Position numbers and translations under genes: made by a program. The notes under the pieces are model-generated. The model made no database searches and was not told the origin of the DNA. It was given only the letters and a program-made list of their open reading frames with translations. 44,614 bases of DNA, from NCBI GenBank assembly GCA_034678545.1, contig JAXDBS010000096.1, positions 1 through 44,614 of the forward strand, given 5' to 3'. This DNA is from UBA5614 sp034678545 (lineage in GTDB: Bacteria; Cloacimonadota; Cloacimonadia; Cloacimonadales; Cloacimonadaceae). Below, one piece after another: positions 7,749 through 16,844 of this stretch; the first letter of the stretch is position 1; each line of letters opens with the position of its first letter.

Positions 7749-10046
7749 ATGAGAAGAAAGAGTTTACTGCCCCTGATCATGCTGCTGGCGCTGATGCTGG
7801 TCTGCCTGACCACTTCCTGCGACCGGCGGAATCCGCCGCCAGTGGCGCCTGAAATTCCGGAACCGCCCCCGCTGAGCCAACTGCGCAACATAGTCAGCAT
7901 TGAAGCCATGCCGGACACCATCTATGCCGACCGGGGGATCACCTTTTCGACCATCAGCGTCAAGGTTCAGGATGGCGAGCAGTTCGGTGTGGTCGGACAG
8001 ACCGTCATGTTCAAGGCGTCCATGGGAAGCATTCTGACCACCGTTCTGACTGACAGCTCCGGGGTGGCGCGCACCACTTTCTGGGATGACTCCGGGACGA
8101 CCGGCGTGGCCACCATCCAGGCAATAGTAAGAAACTACTCGGCAGAAGTGGCTGATTCCGTCGTGGCGGGAGACACCATGTCCGTCCAGGTAACGATCGC
8201 CAGCGTTCCGCCCATCGACCAACTGACGCTGGAAATGCCGTCCAACTTAAACCCTCAGCCGCTGTCCGTGATGCAGAATATCACGGTCAGGGCCAGGGCC
8301 AAGAACATTTTGGGCAACGATGTGCCGGACAACACGCTGATCGCTTTCAGCGCGACTTCCGGCTATTTTGTGGACAGCGAGGGCAACACCCTCGGTGATT
8401 CCGTTATGGTTAAAACCAGCAGCGGGCGGGCCACAACGGTATTCAATGCCGGTCCGATAGCCGGCACGGGGACCATAACGGCACGCATCGCCGATAAGGT
8501 CAGTTCGAGGGGTCTGGTCATATATCCCGGCCGGCCTGCCAATCTGAGCGTGAAGTCCTTCATCGAGGTGAATGAGGAGTTCATTGAAGCAGATACCAGT
8601 TCGGTGAACAGCCCCTACAACATCTGGATGCAGGCCGAGATCAAGGATACCTACAGCAATGTCGTGCCTTCAAAACCGATCAAGTTCACAACCAACCTGG
8701 GCACATTCGTCAATACGGTCCAGGAGATCACAACCAATTCAGATATAAACGGAGTAGCCAGAGTGCGCTTCACTCCCGGCCTGCAGGCCGGGGCGGCAAC
8801 CATCACCGCCTATGCCAACGGGGACACCCTGAGGGATCAGGTGATCTTTAACATCAAGTCCACCATGATCCACAGCATCCAGTTCACCCAGGCGGGCCAG
8901 ATCGACCTCAACGTGGCCAATACAGGCGGGGTGGAATCCCAGATCCTGAAGGTAAAGCTGTTTGATATCAACGGCAACCTGATCGACACCCCCAAACATG
9001 TGTATTTCAAGATCATGAACCCCAATCCGCCGGATGGAGCCAACCTCAATAACCAGCCGCCGGGTGATTCGGTATTGGTCATATCAAGCGGGGGAGAAGC
9101 CCAGATCTCGGTGAACAGCGGCACCGAATCAGGCATCCTGAATATCAGGGCGTCCTGCACCGCCGACAATAAATATGTGAAGGCGACCAAACCCAATATC
9201 GTCATTCACGCCGGCCCCCCCAACCGGGTGGTGCCTTTCGCCAGCGGATTCAACACCGGCGCCAATATGGGCGGAGGCCTCTGGACAATCATCGCGGGAG
9301 CCAATGTTTATGACGTCTATAACAACCCGGTGGATTACGGGACCAGTGTCTGGTTCTACCTGCCCAGCGACATCCTGAACTGCCAGATCGGGGCCAACTC
9401 CTATGTGGGCAACGAAAGCGCCAACGGGGACTCCACAATGGGGGTGGCTTACACGACCCTGACCTATTCGGGAATCTATACCTTTGAAAACCTCAAGATA
9501 CGGGCAGTCACCGGCGGCCTCAACGGCGTGGAGGTGATCGGCGAGTCCTGGGTGGTTCTGCCGCTCAATCAGCCGCAACTGGAACTGGAGATCATACCGG
9601 GGAACCTGGTCTTCCACGGCAATCAGAATCCCGTGCCCGCTTCGGCCACGGCCCTGCTCAATCTGTCGCTGTTCGACCAGCAGGGCTGCGCCATTCACAA
9701 TGCCAGCATCTCCATGACATCGACGCGGGGCGTGTTCGAATACATCGTGGGCACCAATGAGGATCCGATGAACTGCAATTCGACCGCCACTCCGCATATT
9801 GTGGTGACGGATTGGTATGACCCGAATTCCAGCAATCCGGATGTCACGCCCATACCCTATAACGATGTCAATGACGGCCAGGACGGGCTGGCCCAGGGAC
9901 TGATCAGGTTCTACGCCTGGGAAATTCCTTTGGGCGACGCCATGACCAACACGCCCGGCATTACCTCCGTAACAGTAACTGCCAGGCTCCTGGGTACGGC
10001 TGCCTCGTCCACCTCGACCACGACCCTGATCAGGTATCCGACCTGA
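7749..10046 (+). CDS. Lipoprotein with invasin-type Ig-like (Big_1) domains in the pilus operon
   Basis: A 765-aa exported lipoprotein. The N-terminus MRRKSLLPLIMLLALMLVCL is followed by TTSC, a usable lipobox, and then a Pro-rich linker. The body contains several Ig-like repeats with the Big_1 pattern: a variable strand, then TVLTDSSGVARTTFWDDSG, VKTSSGRATTVFNAG and TNSDINGVARVRFTPGLQAG. These recur at about 100-residue spacing over residues 45-370. Further beta-rich segments follow to the C-terminus. Big_1 domains occur in invasins and intimins, where they act as stalks. The gene sits 18 bases after pilQ behind GAGGAGGG and before pilB, so it is probably co-expressed. A surface or secretin-associated role is inference. 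Confidence 0.85.
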   Translation: MRRKSLLPLIMLLALMLVCLTTSCDRRNPPPVAPEIPEPPPLSQLRNIVSIEAMPDTIYADRGITFSTISVKVQDGEQFGVVGQTVMFKASMGSILTTVLTDSSGVARTTFWDDSGTTGVATIQAIVRNYSAEVADSVVAGDTMSVQVTIASVPPIDQLTLEMPSNLNPQPLSVMQNITVRARAKNILGNDVPDNTLIAFSATSGYFVDSEGNTLGDSVMVKTSSGRATTVFNAGPIAGTGTITARIADKVSSRGLVIYPGRPANLSVKSFIEVNEEFIEADTSSVNSPYNIWMQAEIKDTYSNVVPSKPIKFTTNLGTFVNTVQEITTNSDINGVARVRFTPGLQAGAATITAYANGDTLRDQVIFNIKSTMIHSIQFTQAGQIDLNVANTGGVESQILKVKLFDINGNLIDTPKHVYFKIMNPNPPDGANLNNQPPGDSVLVISSGGEAQISVNSGTESGILNIRASCTADNKYVKATKPNIVIHAGPPNRVVPFASGFNTGANMGGGLWTIIAGANVYDVYNNPVDYGTSVWFYLPSDILNCQIGANSYVGNESANGDSTMGVAYTTLTYSGIYTFENLKIRAVTGGLNGVEVIGESWVVLPLNQPQLELEIIPGNLVFHGNQNPVPASATALLNLSLFDQQGCAIHNASISMTSTRGVFEYIVGTNEDPMNCNSTATPHIVVTDWYDPNSSNPDVTPIPYNDVNDGQDGLAQGLIRFYAWEIPLGDAMTNTPGITSVTVTARLLGTAASSTSTTTLIRYPT

Positions 10047-10068
10047 TATCTGCGTTTTAATGTGTGAT

Positions 10069-10104
10069 CCCCGGTTGCGGAACCTATCAGCCCTGCAACC
10101 GGGG
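10069..10104 (+). other. Strong hairpin between the lipoprotein gene and pilB
   Basis: A perfect ten-base stem (CCCCGGTTGC paired with GCAACCGGGG) encloses a 16-base loop in the 115-base gap before pilB. No T-run follows, so it is not a standard intrinsic terminator. It may be an RNA stability or processing element. Confidence 0.6.
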
Positions 10105-10161
10105 AGCACTAAAACAGATGCCTGTATATGGCATGAGTGAGTAAACCATCAGAGGAAAGAA

Positions 10162-11871
10162 ATGAATTATAACCCGCAATTTGCACGGTTGGGTGAAATA
10201 CTGATCCATGAAGGCTACATTACCGAGGACCAGCTTAAGGAAGCTTTGGTCAAGCAAAACAACTTTGGCCTCAAGATCGGGGAAACCCTGATCAAGCTGG
10301 GCCATATATCCGAAAAGAACCTGCTTTCCGCCCTGAACCTGCAACTCGGCTACGACATCGTTCAGCAGAAAGAACTGATGGATCTGAATGTGGCAACAGT
10401 GGCCCTGATTCCCGAGCCCTTTGCCGTGGAAAACAGGGTCCTGGCCCTCAGGGAGGAGCCGGACGGCATCGTCGTAGCCATGACCGATCCGGAGAACCTG
10501 GCGGTGGCGGACAATCTCAAGAAGATTCTGGGCAAAAACCTGAAACCTGTCCTGATCGGCGATTCCCTGCTGCATGACTCCCTGGAAAAATATTATAAAA
10601 GCATCCGGACCACCACCCAGGTCGAGGATGCGGTCGGCGGCTTTGACTTCGTCGCCATCGATGAGGACGAAAACGAGATCAGCATTTCCGCCGCTTCCCA
10701 GGAAGCGGACGCCCCCATCGTCAAGCTGATCAACCTGATCATCAACGAAGCCATCAAGGCCAATTCCACAGATATCCACATCGAGCCTTTGACCAAATAC
10801 ACCCGCATCCGCTTCCGGGTGGACGGCGCTCTCCGCGAAGTGATGAATCCGCCCATCGGCATGCACATGGGACTTATCTCCATAGTCAAGGTCATGTCCA
10901 AGCTCAACATAGCGGAGCGGCGCCTGCCCCAGGACGGCCACATCGCGCTCAAGACCCAGTACAAGAGCGTGGACGTGCGAGTTTCCATCACGCCGACCGT
11001 CCTGGGCGAAAAGGTCGTGATGCGATTGCTGGACAAGGGCGAATTCGGCTTCAAGCTCAGCACCCTGGGATTTGAGGCGGACGACATGAAGATCTTCAGC
11101 AAGATCATCCGCCGGCCCTATGGCATCATCATTGTATCAGGCCCCACCGGCAGCGGCAAATCCACAACCCTGCACGCGGCGCTTAAAACCATTCAGGATA
11201 TCGAAACCAACATCATCACGGTGGAAGACCCCGTCGAATACAGGCTGGAGGGCGTCACCCAGATAGAGACCAAGGAACAGATCGGCCTCACCTTCGGCTC
11301 TGCCCTGCGCTCTGTCCTGCGCCAGGATCCGGATATCGTGCTGATCGGCGAGATACGCGACGAGGAAACTGCAGACATCGCCATCAAGTTTTCCCTGACG
11401 GGCCACCTGGTCTTCACCACCCTGCACGCCAACGACGCCCCCTCCACCGTTACCAGGCTCATCGACATCGGAATCAAACCCTACCTGGTGGGATCGTCGC
11501 TTTCGCTGGTCATGGCCCAGCGCCTGGTCCGCATCATCTGCCCCTATTGCAAAACCGATTACAAACCCTCGGAGCAGGAACTCTCCGACTGCGGGATCAC
11601 GCCCGAGGAAGCCGCCAAGATAGATTTCAAGATCGGCACCGGTTGCGTGCATTGCGACAACACAGGGTTTGCCGGCCGCACCGGCATCTTTGAACTGCTC
11701 ACCGTCAATCCCGAGATCCGCCGCATCATCTATGAGGGCGGCAATCAGGACCTGATCCGCGAGGCATCACTGAGAGCGGGCATGAGGACCCTGCATGACG
11801 CAGCCATGAGCAAGATGCTGGCCGGAATCACGTCCATCCGCGAAGTCATCAAGATGACCATTGTGGAATAA
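10162..11871 (+). CDS. pilB: Type IV pilus extension ATPase PilB
   Basis: A 569-aa ATPase of the GspE/PilB family that powers pilus polymerisation at the inner membrane. The N-terminal MshEN-like region (residues 1-150) contains LGEILIHEGYITEDQL. Walker A GPTGSGKST lies near residue 327, the Asp box near 350, Walker B as DPDIVLIGEIRD near 389 and the His box TGHLVFTTLHAND near 413. A zinc-binding region with CPYC near residue 460 and CVHC near 496 is typical of PilB/GspE and absent from PilT. The length is normal. RBS AGAGGAAAG. pilC follows after 26 bases. Confidence 0.95.
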   Translation: MNYNPQFARLGEILIHEGYITEDQLKEALVKQNNFGLKIGETLIKLGHISEKNLLSALNLQLGYDIVQQKELMDLNVATVALIPEPFAVENRVLALREEPDGIVVAMTDPENLAVADNLKKILGKNLKPVLIGDSLLHDSLEKYYKSIRTTTQVEDAVGGFDFVAIDEDENEISISAASQEADAPIVKLINLIINEAIKANSTDIHIEPLTKYTRIRFRVDGALREVMNPPIGMHMGLISIVKVMSKLNIAERRLPQDGHIALKTQYKSVDVRVSITPTVLGEKVVMRLLDKGEFGFKLSTLGFEADDMKIFSKIIRRPYGIIIVSGPTGSGKSTTLHAALKTIQDIETNIITVEDPVEYRLEGVTQIETKEQIGLTFGSALRSVLRQDPDIVLIGEIRDEETADIAIKFSLTGHLVFTTLHANDAPSTVTRLIDIGIKPYLVGSSLSLVMAQRLVRIICPYCKTDYKPSEQELSDCGITPEEAAKIDFKIGTGCVHCDNTGFAGRTGIFELLTVNPEIRRIIYEGGNQDLIREASLRAGMRTLHDAAMSKMLAGITSIREVIKMTIVE

Positions 11872-11897
11872 ACCGACAGAAGACAAAGGATACAGCC

Positions 11898-13151
11898 ATG
11901 CCAAATTTCGCCTATATCGTCAAGGACGCCAAGGGAGCCCGGGTGGAAGGCATCCTCAAGGCCGACACGTTGGATCTGGCCATTGACAAACTGAGCAAGG
12001 AAGGCAGCACCATCATTTCGGTGAAGGCCGCCGCCGAAGGCGCCTTCAAGGGCAAGCTCTCCCTTTTTGACAAGGTCATGCTGGCCATCTACAAGTTCAG
12101 GACCGGCGTCTCCCTCAAGACCCTTGTCTTTTTCACGCGCCAGCTTTCCACCATGTTCTCGGCCGGCCTCACCATCGAGAAGGCCATCACCAACCTGGAA
12201 AAAGAGGAAAAGAACAAAAAGTTCCAGCGCGTGCTGCGCCGCCTGTCCGACGACATCAAAAAGGGCTATTCACTATCGGAGGCCATGGAACAGCATCCGG
12301 GCGTCTATAATCCGCTCTATATAGCCCTGGTCAAGGCCGGCGAGGTATCAGGCACGCTGCATACCGTTCTGGACGAGCTTTCCGATTATCTGGAAAAAAT
12401 CGAGGACACCCGCCGCAAGGTCGTCTCGGCCATGGCTTATCCCATCTTTATCCTGATCTTCCTGGCCGTGGCCGTCTGGGGCATTTTCTATTTCATCATA
12501 CCCCAGTTTACGTCAGTGTATGAAAACTTCGGCGCGGAACTCCCCGGCCCCACCCTGGCCGCCATTGCCATCAGCAAGTTCATCACGGGAAACCTGCTGC
12601 TCTTCATCTTTCTCGTGATCCTGGCTGTCCTGGTCCTGTTCCTGCTCTATCTCACCGACCGGGGCAGGTTCGTCATGGACACGTTCAAGCTGAGGATCCC
12701 GGTCGTGGGCCAGGTCATCAAAAACTCGATCATGAGCAAGTTCGCCCGCACCTTTTCCATCCTGATGGCGGCCGGCGTGCCGATCATGGAGACCATGGAA
12801 CTGTCCGAAAACGTGGTCCAGAACGCCGTGGTCGAAAGCGCCATCCGCAAGGCCCGCGTCATGGTCAAGGAAGGCTACAGCGTAGCCGGCGCTTTCAGCC
12901 GGACCGGCGTCTTCCCCTCCACCCTGCTGCAGATGACTGCCACCGGGGAAGAAACCGGCGACATGGACAAGCTGCTGGGCAAGGCGGCGGAATTCTATGA
13001 AAAACTGGTCGATTCGGTCATTGACCGGCTCACTTCATTGATAGAACCGCTGCTCGTGATCCTGATGGCCGCCATCGTCGGCACCCTGGTCGTGGTGATC
13101 TATCTGCCCATCTTCGACCTCGGCCAGGCCATGAGCCAGGGCTTAAGGTAA
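11898..13151 (+). CDS. pilC: Type IV pilus inner-membrane platform protein PilC
   Basis: A 417-aa GspF/PilC family protein with the usual two homologous T2SSF domains (about residues 75-195 and 280-400), each followed by transmembrane helices. Typical segments are FFTRQLSTMFSAGLTI in the first repeat and FARTFSILMAAGVPIME in the second, and both are followed by an EKGYSL/KEGYSV-like motif. The C-terminus ends in the last transmembrane helix. PilC is turned by the ATPases and adds or removes pilins. A terminator-like hairpin lies 27 bases after the stop, so this is probably the end of the pilus transcription unit. Confidence 0.95.
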   Translation: MPNFAYIVKDAKGARVEGILKADTLDLAIDKLSKEGSTIISVKAAAEGAFKGKLSLFDKVMLAIYKFRTGVSLKTLVFFTRQLSTMFSAGLTIEKAITNLEKEEKNKKFQRVLRRLSDDIKKGYSLSEAMEQHPGVYNPLYIALVKAGEVSGTLHTVLDELSDYLEKIEDTRRKVVSAMAYPIFILIFLAVAVWGIFYFIIPQFTSVYENFGAELPGPTLAAIAISKFITGNLLLFIFLVILAVLVLFLLYLTDRGRFVMDTFKLRIPVVGQVIKNSIMSKFARTFSILMAAGVPIMETMELSENVVQNAVVESAIRKARVMVKEGYSVAGAFSRTGVFPSTLLQMTATGEETGDMDKLLGKAAEFYEKLVDSVIDRLTSLIEPLLVILMAAIVGTLVVVIYLPIFDLGQAMSQGLR

Positions 13152-13178
13152 TAAACACCATATTGCCATATCATAAGG

Positions 13179-13210
13179 AAACCGGAGTTTCAGCTCCGGT
13201 TTCTTTTGTT
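13179..13210 (+). terminator. Rho-independent terminator after pilC
   Basis: A nine-base perfect stem (AAACCGGAG with CTCCGGTTT) and six-base loop are followed by CTTTTGTTT. It lies just past the pilC stop and ends the pilus locus. Confidence 0.85.
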
Positions 13211-13231
13211 TCGTCCGCTCCGCGCAGGTCA

Positions 13232-13996
13232 GTGCTGATATGCTTGCTGTTCCTTTTAACCGCGTCACTGTTGGCTGAGGAGCGGCATTTTGCCGTCCGC
13301 TATCTGCATTCCTATCCCTCCTCTGTCCTGGAGGCGGCGCGGCAGCCCCTGGGCCGGGAACCGGAAGAATGGCACACCGCCGGCCTCATTCTCTTTTTGG
13401 GTGGGACGCTCTACCTGTTCGATACCGAACTCAATGCCCTGGTTCTGCGCAACCGCTCCGGCCTGACCCACGCTCTTGCCGATGCCGGCAACCAGTTCGG
13501 CGAGGGTAAATACATGCTGCCCGCCCTGGCTGTCACTTACCTGGGCGGTGAGCTGCTGCATTCAGCCAAAACAATGGACACCGCCCTGCTTAGTGTGAAG
13601 AGCTTCCTGCTGGCCAACGGCGTATCGCAGGGATTAAAACTGCTGACCCAGCGCCACCGGCCCAATGATCAGCTGGGCAAGGAATTCTGGAACGGTTCCG
13701 GGTTTTCCTGGCGCCGCCAGTCCTTTCCCTCCGGGCATGTAACTGTGGTCTGGAGCGTGGCGCCCGTCCTGGCGGAGCAATACGGCGATACCCAATGGGT
13801 TCCGCCCCTCGTGTATTCCGCTGCCCTGCTGACCTCCTGCGCCCGCCTGCATGACAACAAGCACTGGGCCTCCGACGTCCTGGCCGGGGCAGCCATCGGG
13901 TATTTTGCTTCCCGACTGGTCCTGAAGACCACCCCCCGCCTTACTGTCTCCGCCGCGCCGGATCTGACAGGGTTACGGTTCAGCTGTGAATTCTGA
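13232..13996 (+). CDS. PAP2-family membrane-associated phosphatase
   Basis: About 254 aa if started at GTG 13232, which leaves a signal-like hydrophobic segment (LICLLFLLTASLLA). A TTG at 13163 is the only upstream in-frame alternative, and it would put the terminator hairpin inside the coding region. No in-frame ATG is available, so the start is uncertain. The three motifs of the PAP2/acid phosphatase superfamily are present: KLLTQRHRP (KxxxxxxRP), FPSGHVT (PSGH) and ARLHDNKHWASD (xRxxxxxHxxxD). The family hydrolyses phosphomonoesters or lipid phosphates such as undecaprenyl pyrophosphate or phosphatidylglycerol phosphate. The substrate here is unknown. It stands alone after the pilus terminator. 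Confidence 0.85.
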   Translation: MLICLLFLLTASLLAEERHFAVRYLHSYPSSVLEAARQPLGREPEEWHTAGLILFLGGTLYLFDTELNALVLRNRSGLTHALADAGNQFGEGKYMLPALAVTYLGGELLHSAKTMDTALLSVKSFLLANGVSQGLKLLTQRHRPNDQLGKEFWNGSGFSWRRQSFPSGHVTVVWSVAPVLAEQYGDTQWVPPLVYSAALLTSCARLHDNKHWASDVLAGAAIGYFASRLVLKTTPRLTVSAAPDLTGLRFSCEF

Positions 13997-14138
13997 TTCA
14001 GGAAGTTTGAACTGATTTCAATTTCTGCTTGAACTTAGCTTTTTTAATGATGTTTTCATCCGATATTTTTCTTGACAACGGACACATGTTTTAATTTTTT
14101 TATCCGCAGGTTATGACCAGATATTTAAAGGAGGTACA

Positions 14139-15791
14139 ATGAAAGCACTCGTCTTATCTCTCGCTTTATGTCTGTTCATAGCTCTGGCCTGGGCTTCCGA
14201 CCCCATGGGCTGGGAATGGGCGCAAGCGTTCAACGTCACCGGCAATACCTGTGAAATCCAGGGTGGCTGTGCTGACACCCAAGGCAACATTTATCTGTGC
14301 GGAGTATTCAGCGGAGACCTTACCCTCGGTTCCAATACCTACACTGCAACCGGTTCGGGCAGCGGCTTTGTCACCAAGCTCAACAGCGCCGGCGATGTGC
14401 AGTGGTCCGCCACCTGCTCCAACACACTGATCGCCCGGATAATGGACTGCGCGGCAGACGCCCAGGGTAATCTTTACGTGACCGGCTACCAGTATGGCCC
14501 CACCACTTTCGGGAGCATCATATCCGCCTGCCCGGAACTGACCTACCGCGGTTTCGTGGCCAAGCTCAATTCCGGCGGCGCCTGGCAATGGGCCCGCACG
14601 GAGTTTTCCCCGGACGGCGCCGAGTCGCATTTTATCGAACGCGACGCGGCCGGCAGCCTCTATGTCCTGGGCTTTAACGCAGCCAACGGGATGATTTTCG
14701 TAGCCAAACTGAATTCCTCCGGAGCCCAGACCTGGCGCACCGTGGCAACCGGAACCGCCGGCCAGAGCAATGCTCCCCGCGGCCTGGTCCTGGATCACGC
14801 CAATGACATCATCATCCTCTGCGTCCTGCATGGTTCCATCACCCTGGGCAATGACACATTGGTCAACGAACACGGCTACAACAACGATTTTATCCTCGCC
14901 AAGCTGAATAACGCCGGCAGTTGGCAGTGGGCCAGGGACTGCGCCTATACCAACACCGTGGAAGCCAACGGCGTGGCGGTTGATTCCCAAAATAATGTCC
15001 TGATTGCAGGCGTCAACATAGGCTATCCAACTGCCGGTTCAGTCACCATGGGCGACTTCACGCTCTCCACATCCCTCACCTATGACATGATGGTCTTCAA
15101 ACTTTCTCCCGCTGGAGAGGTGATTGGCGGCTGGGATAACGCTACCGGCACCATGGTCGGCCCCCAACTCAAGAAGATGATTTCGGACGGCGCAGACAAT
15201 TTCTACTGTTTCGGCCTGGCCGGTGCTACGGGCTCTTCCTTGGGCTACATCGGCATTGCCAATATCGGCATGTTCATAGCCAAAATGGATGCCGGCGCCA
15301 ACTGGCAGGAAGTCAAGCTGCAGGCTCTTAACACCTTTGGCAGCACCATCCTGATTGCCGACGGCGAAGGGCACCTCATCGTCGGCGGCAATTTTGGCGG
15401 CTCAGGGCCCTTTGGCGGAACCACCTTGAGTGTCATCACCCAGTACGGAGACCTTTATGCCGCCAAGACCGCCAATATCGGCCCCGTCGCCAATGAGGAC
15501 AACACCGCCCCGGCGGTGACACCCGCTCTGCGCGTCTGGCCGAATCCCGCCCGCGGACCCGTGACGGTTGAATTCTCCGCCAAGGCGGGAACCCGGGCTG
15601 AGATGGAAATTTATAACCTGCGGGGTCAGAAGGTTCGTTCTCTCAGTCAGCAGCTTCGTTTGGAAGGGGTCAACACGTTTTTCTGGGATGGTAGGGATGA
15701 CAGGGACAACGTTGTTCCGTCCGGCATTTATTTCGCCCGGATCAAAGCAGGAAACACCTGGCTGACAACCCGCTTTGCCCTGATCAAATAG
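14139..15791 (+). CDS. Exported SBBP-repeat protein with C-terminal FlgD-Ig/type IX-like sorting domain
   Basis: A 550-aa protein with a signal peptide (MKALVLSLALCLFIALAWAS). The body is a set of divergent SBBP-type beta-propeller repeats with recurring pieces such as GFVTKLNSAGDVQW, GFVAKLNSGGAWQW, FVAKLNSSGAQTW and FILAKLNNAGSWQW. The last 85 residues (about 465-550) are a FlgD-Ig-like sorting module: VWPNPARGPVTVEF, MEIYNLRGQKVRSL, VPSGIYFARI. In FCB bacteria such ends direct cargo to type IX secretion. AGGAGG lies upstream of the ATG. A TTGACA at 14072-14077 could be a -35 box, but no convincing -10 sits at the right distance. A terminator follows. The molecular function is unknown. Confidence 0.88.
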   Translation: MKALVLSLALCLFIALAWASDPMGWEWAQAFNVTGNTCEIQGGCADTQGNIYLCGVFSGDLTLGSNTYTATGSGSGFVTKLNSAGDVQWSATCSNTLIARIMDCAADAQGNLYVTGYQYGPTTFGSIISACPELTYRGFVAKLNSGGAWQWARTEFSPDGAESHFIERDAAGSLYVLGFNAANGMIFVAKLNSSGAQTWRTVATGTAGQSNAPRGLVLDHANDIIILCVLHGSITLGNDTLVNEHGYNNDFILAKLNNAGSWQWARDCAYTNTVEANGVAVDSQNNVLIAGVNIGYPTAGSVTMGDFTLSTSLTYDMMVFKLSPAGEVIGGWDNATGTMVGPQLKKMISDGADNFYCFGLAGATGSSLGYIGIANIGMFIAKMDAGANWQEVKLQALNTFGSTILIADGEGHLIVGGNFGGSGPFGGTTLSVITQYGDLYAAKTANIGPVANEDNTAPAVTPALRVWPNPARGPVTVEFSAKAGTRAEMEIYNLRGQKVRSLSQQLRLEGVNTFFWDGRDDRDNVVPSGIYFARIKAGNTWLTTRFALIK

Positions 15792-15808
15792 TTGCGCGGT
15801 TCTTGTCT

Positions 15809-15838
15809 GGAGGCAGGATTCCTGCCTCCGGTTTTCCC
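15809..15838 (+). terminator. Rho-independent terminator
   Basis: A nine-base perfect stem (GGAGGCAGG with CCTGCCTCC), loop ATT, then GGTTTTCCC. It lies 18 bases after the stop of the SBBP protein gene. Confidence 0.8.
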
Positions 15839-15852
15839 TCTGGGGAGGACGG

Positions 15853-16338
15853 ATGTCTTTTTTCCGACAGCTATGTGTTTTCGCCATTCTGCTTGCTGCA
15901 GGAACAGCCTGCCCGGCGGAAAACTGCAAGTGGGCGGAACTCAATGCCGGTGCCTTCGATCTGCCCCACAAGGACAGTTTCACTATGGGCTGCCTGCAGT
16001 ATACAAGCCAAAAAACGGAAACCAGCGTTTTCAATTCCTGGGGCCTGATTGTGGCGGGAGGGGATATCATGGGCGAAAAGCTGACTGGCGTCGGGTTTGG
16101 TTACCTGCGCGGCAAGGTGCTGGGCAAGGGCTCTCTGAAATTTATCCCCGCTTACGGGGGCGCTATTATTGTGTTTCCGGAACTGCCGCTGCTGATCGGC
16201 CAGGTGAATGCCCAGCTCCGCTGGGACATCACACCCTATTCTGGCATTCAGGCGGGGCCATTTCTTTCCTTGGTGCTGATCAAACCATTCATCGGAGTGC
16301 AGGCAGGCCTGGTTCTGGGTAATCTCAGGGGAAGGTAA
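15853..16338 (+). CDS. Small exported protein of unknown function
   Basis: A 161-aa protein with a signal peptide (MSFFRQLCVFAILLAAGTAC, then PAEN). A Cys at residue 20 raises the possibility of a lipoprotein, although the preceding GTA is a weak lipobox. The rest alternates hydrophobic and glycine residues in a way that suits a small beta-barrel or beta-sheet protein (SWGLIVAGGDIMGEKLTGVG, GPFLSLVLIKPFIGVQAG). I do not recognise a family. GGGGAGG precedes the ATG. It faces the Sel1 gene across a repeat-rich gap. Confidence 0.7.
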   Translation: MSFFRQLCVFAILLAAGTACPAENCKWAELNAGAFDLPHKDSFTMGCLQYTSQKTETSVFNSWGLIVAGGDIMGEKLTGVGFGYLRGKVLGKGSLKFIPAYGGAIIVFPELPLLIGQVNAQLRWDITPYSGIQAGPFLSLVLIKPFIGVQAGLVLGNLRGR

Positions 16339-16527
16339 CAATTACTGTTGTCTGTTAAGCAAGGTTAACCTTCCCCAGGATGTGAATGCTGCTTTATCCC
16401 GGGGGAGGATGAAATCCAGGTTTGCCGGCGAAGGCCGGTATCCAGTTGTCATTTTAGGGACGTCACGACGGACGCCCCCGTCTGTCGGATCTGCTTGTAC
16501 AGACGAGGCGTGTTCCCTCCTCCTCCC

Positions 16528-16565
16528 CCTTTATGGTATGGGGCTTTGCCCCATGCCCCGTTTTT
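16528..16565 (+). repeat. GGGGC-hairpin direct repeat, copy 1
   Basis: A block of about 38 bases beginning CCCTTTATGGTATGGGGC, with stem ATGGGGC / GCCCCAT (loop TTT), ending ATGCCCCGTTTTT. The second copy is 170 bases downstream in the same orientation. Confidence 0.75.
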
Positions 16566-16575
16566 GGCGGCTGAA

Positions 16576-16599
16576 GTAACTACAGACGCCTCGTCTGTA
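16576..16599 (-). repeat. Dispersed TACAGACG palindrome, inverted copy
   Basis: Read on the minus strand it is TACAGACGAGGCGTCTGTA followed by GTTAC. The 19-mer is identical to the copy inside pilQ at 6320-6338. Confidence 0.8.
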
Positions 16600-16697
16600 G
16601 AGAATCTGCCGTTCCTGCGCAAACCGGGGTCCTCAAACGGCGGAGCTGTTTGGGGTGGTTCAGGAATCCAGCCTGTTTTATCTTCTCCCGCCCGCCA

Positions 16698-16737
16698 CCC
16701 TTTTATGGTATGGGGCTGCGCCCCATGCCCCGTTCTT
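16698..16737 (+). repeat. GGGGC-hairpin direct repeat, copy 2
   Basis: Nearly identical to the block at 16528-16565; the stem is ATGGGGC / GCCCCAT with loop TGC, ending ATGCCCCGTTCTT. Confidence 0.75.
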
Positions 16738-16794
16738 CAAAGTTGTCATTACCTGCTTGATAGGAATCCATTCCGTTGTCATTCCCGGGACGTA

Positions 16795-16818
16795 GGGACA
16801 AGCGTCCCCGCTTGTCCC
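16795..16818. repeat. GGGACAAGCG hairpin
   Basis: A perfect ten-base inverted repeat, GGGACAAGCG with CGCTTGTCCC, four-base loop TCCC. It lies two bases before the next palindrome copy. Confidence 0.75.
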
Positions 16819-16820
16819 TG

Positions 16821-16844
16821 TACAGACGGGGTGTCTGTACTTAC
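16821..16844 (+). repeat. Dispersed TACAGACG palindrome, variant copy
   Basis: TACAGACGGGGTGTCTGTA followed by CTTAC. The two changes against the pilQ copy (A to G, C to T) leave the seven-base outer arms TACAGAC / GTCTGTA intact. Confidence 0.75.

Noticed and set aside
13163..13231. TTG start for the PAP2 gene at 13163
   Set aside because: It would place the pilC terminator hairpin inside the coding sequence. GTG 13232 leaves a plausible signal segment, though the matter is not settled.
15792..16322. Open frame overlapping the small exported protein in another frame
   Set aside because: It begins inside the terminator, has no ribosome site and gives a Gly/Arg-rich product without a signal peptide.
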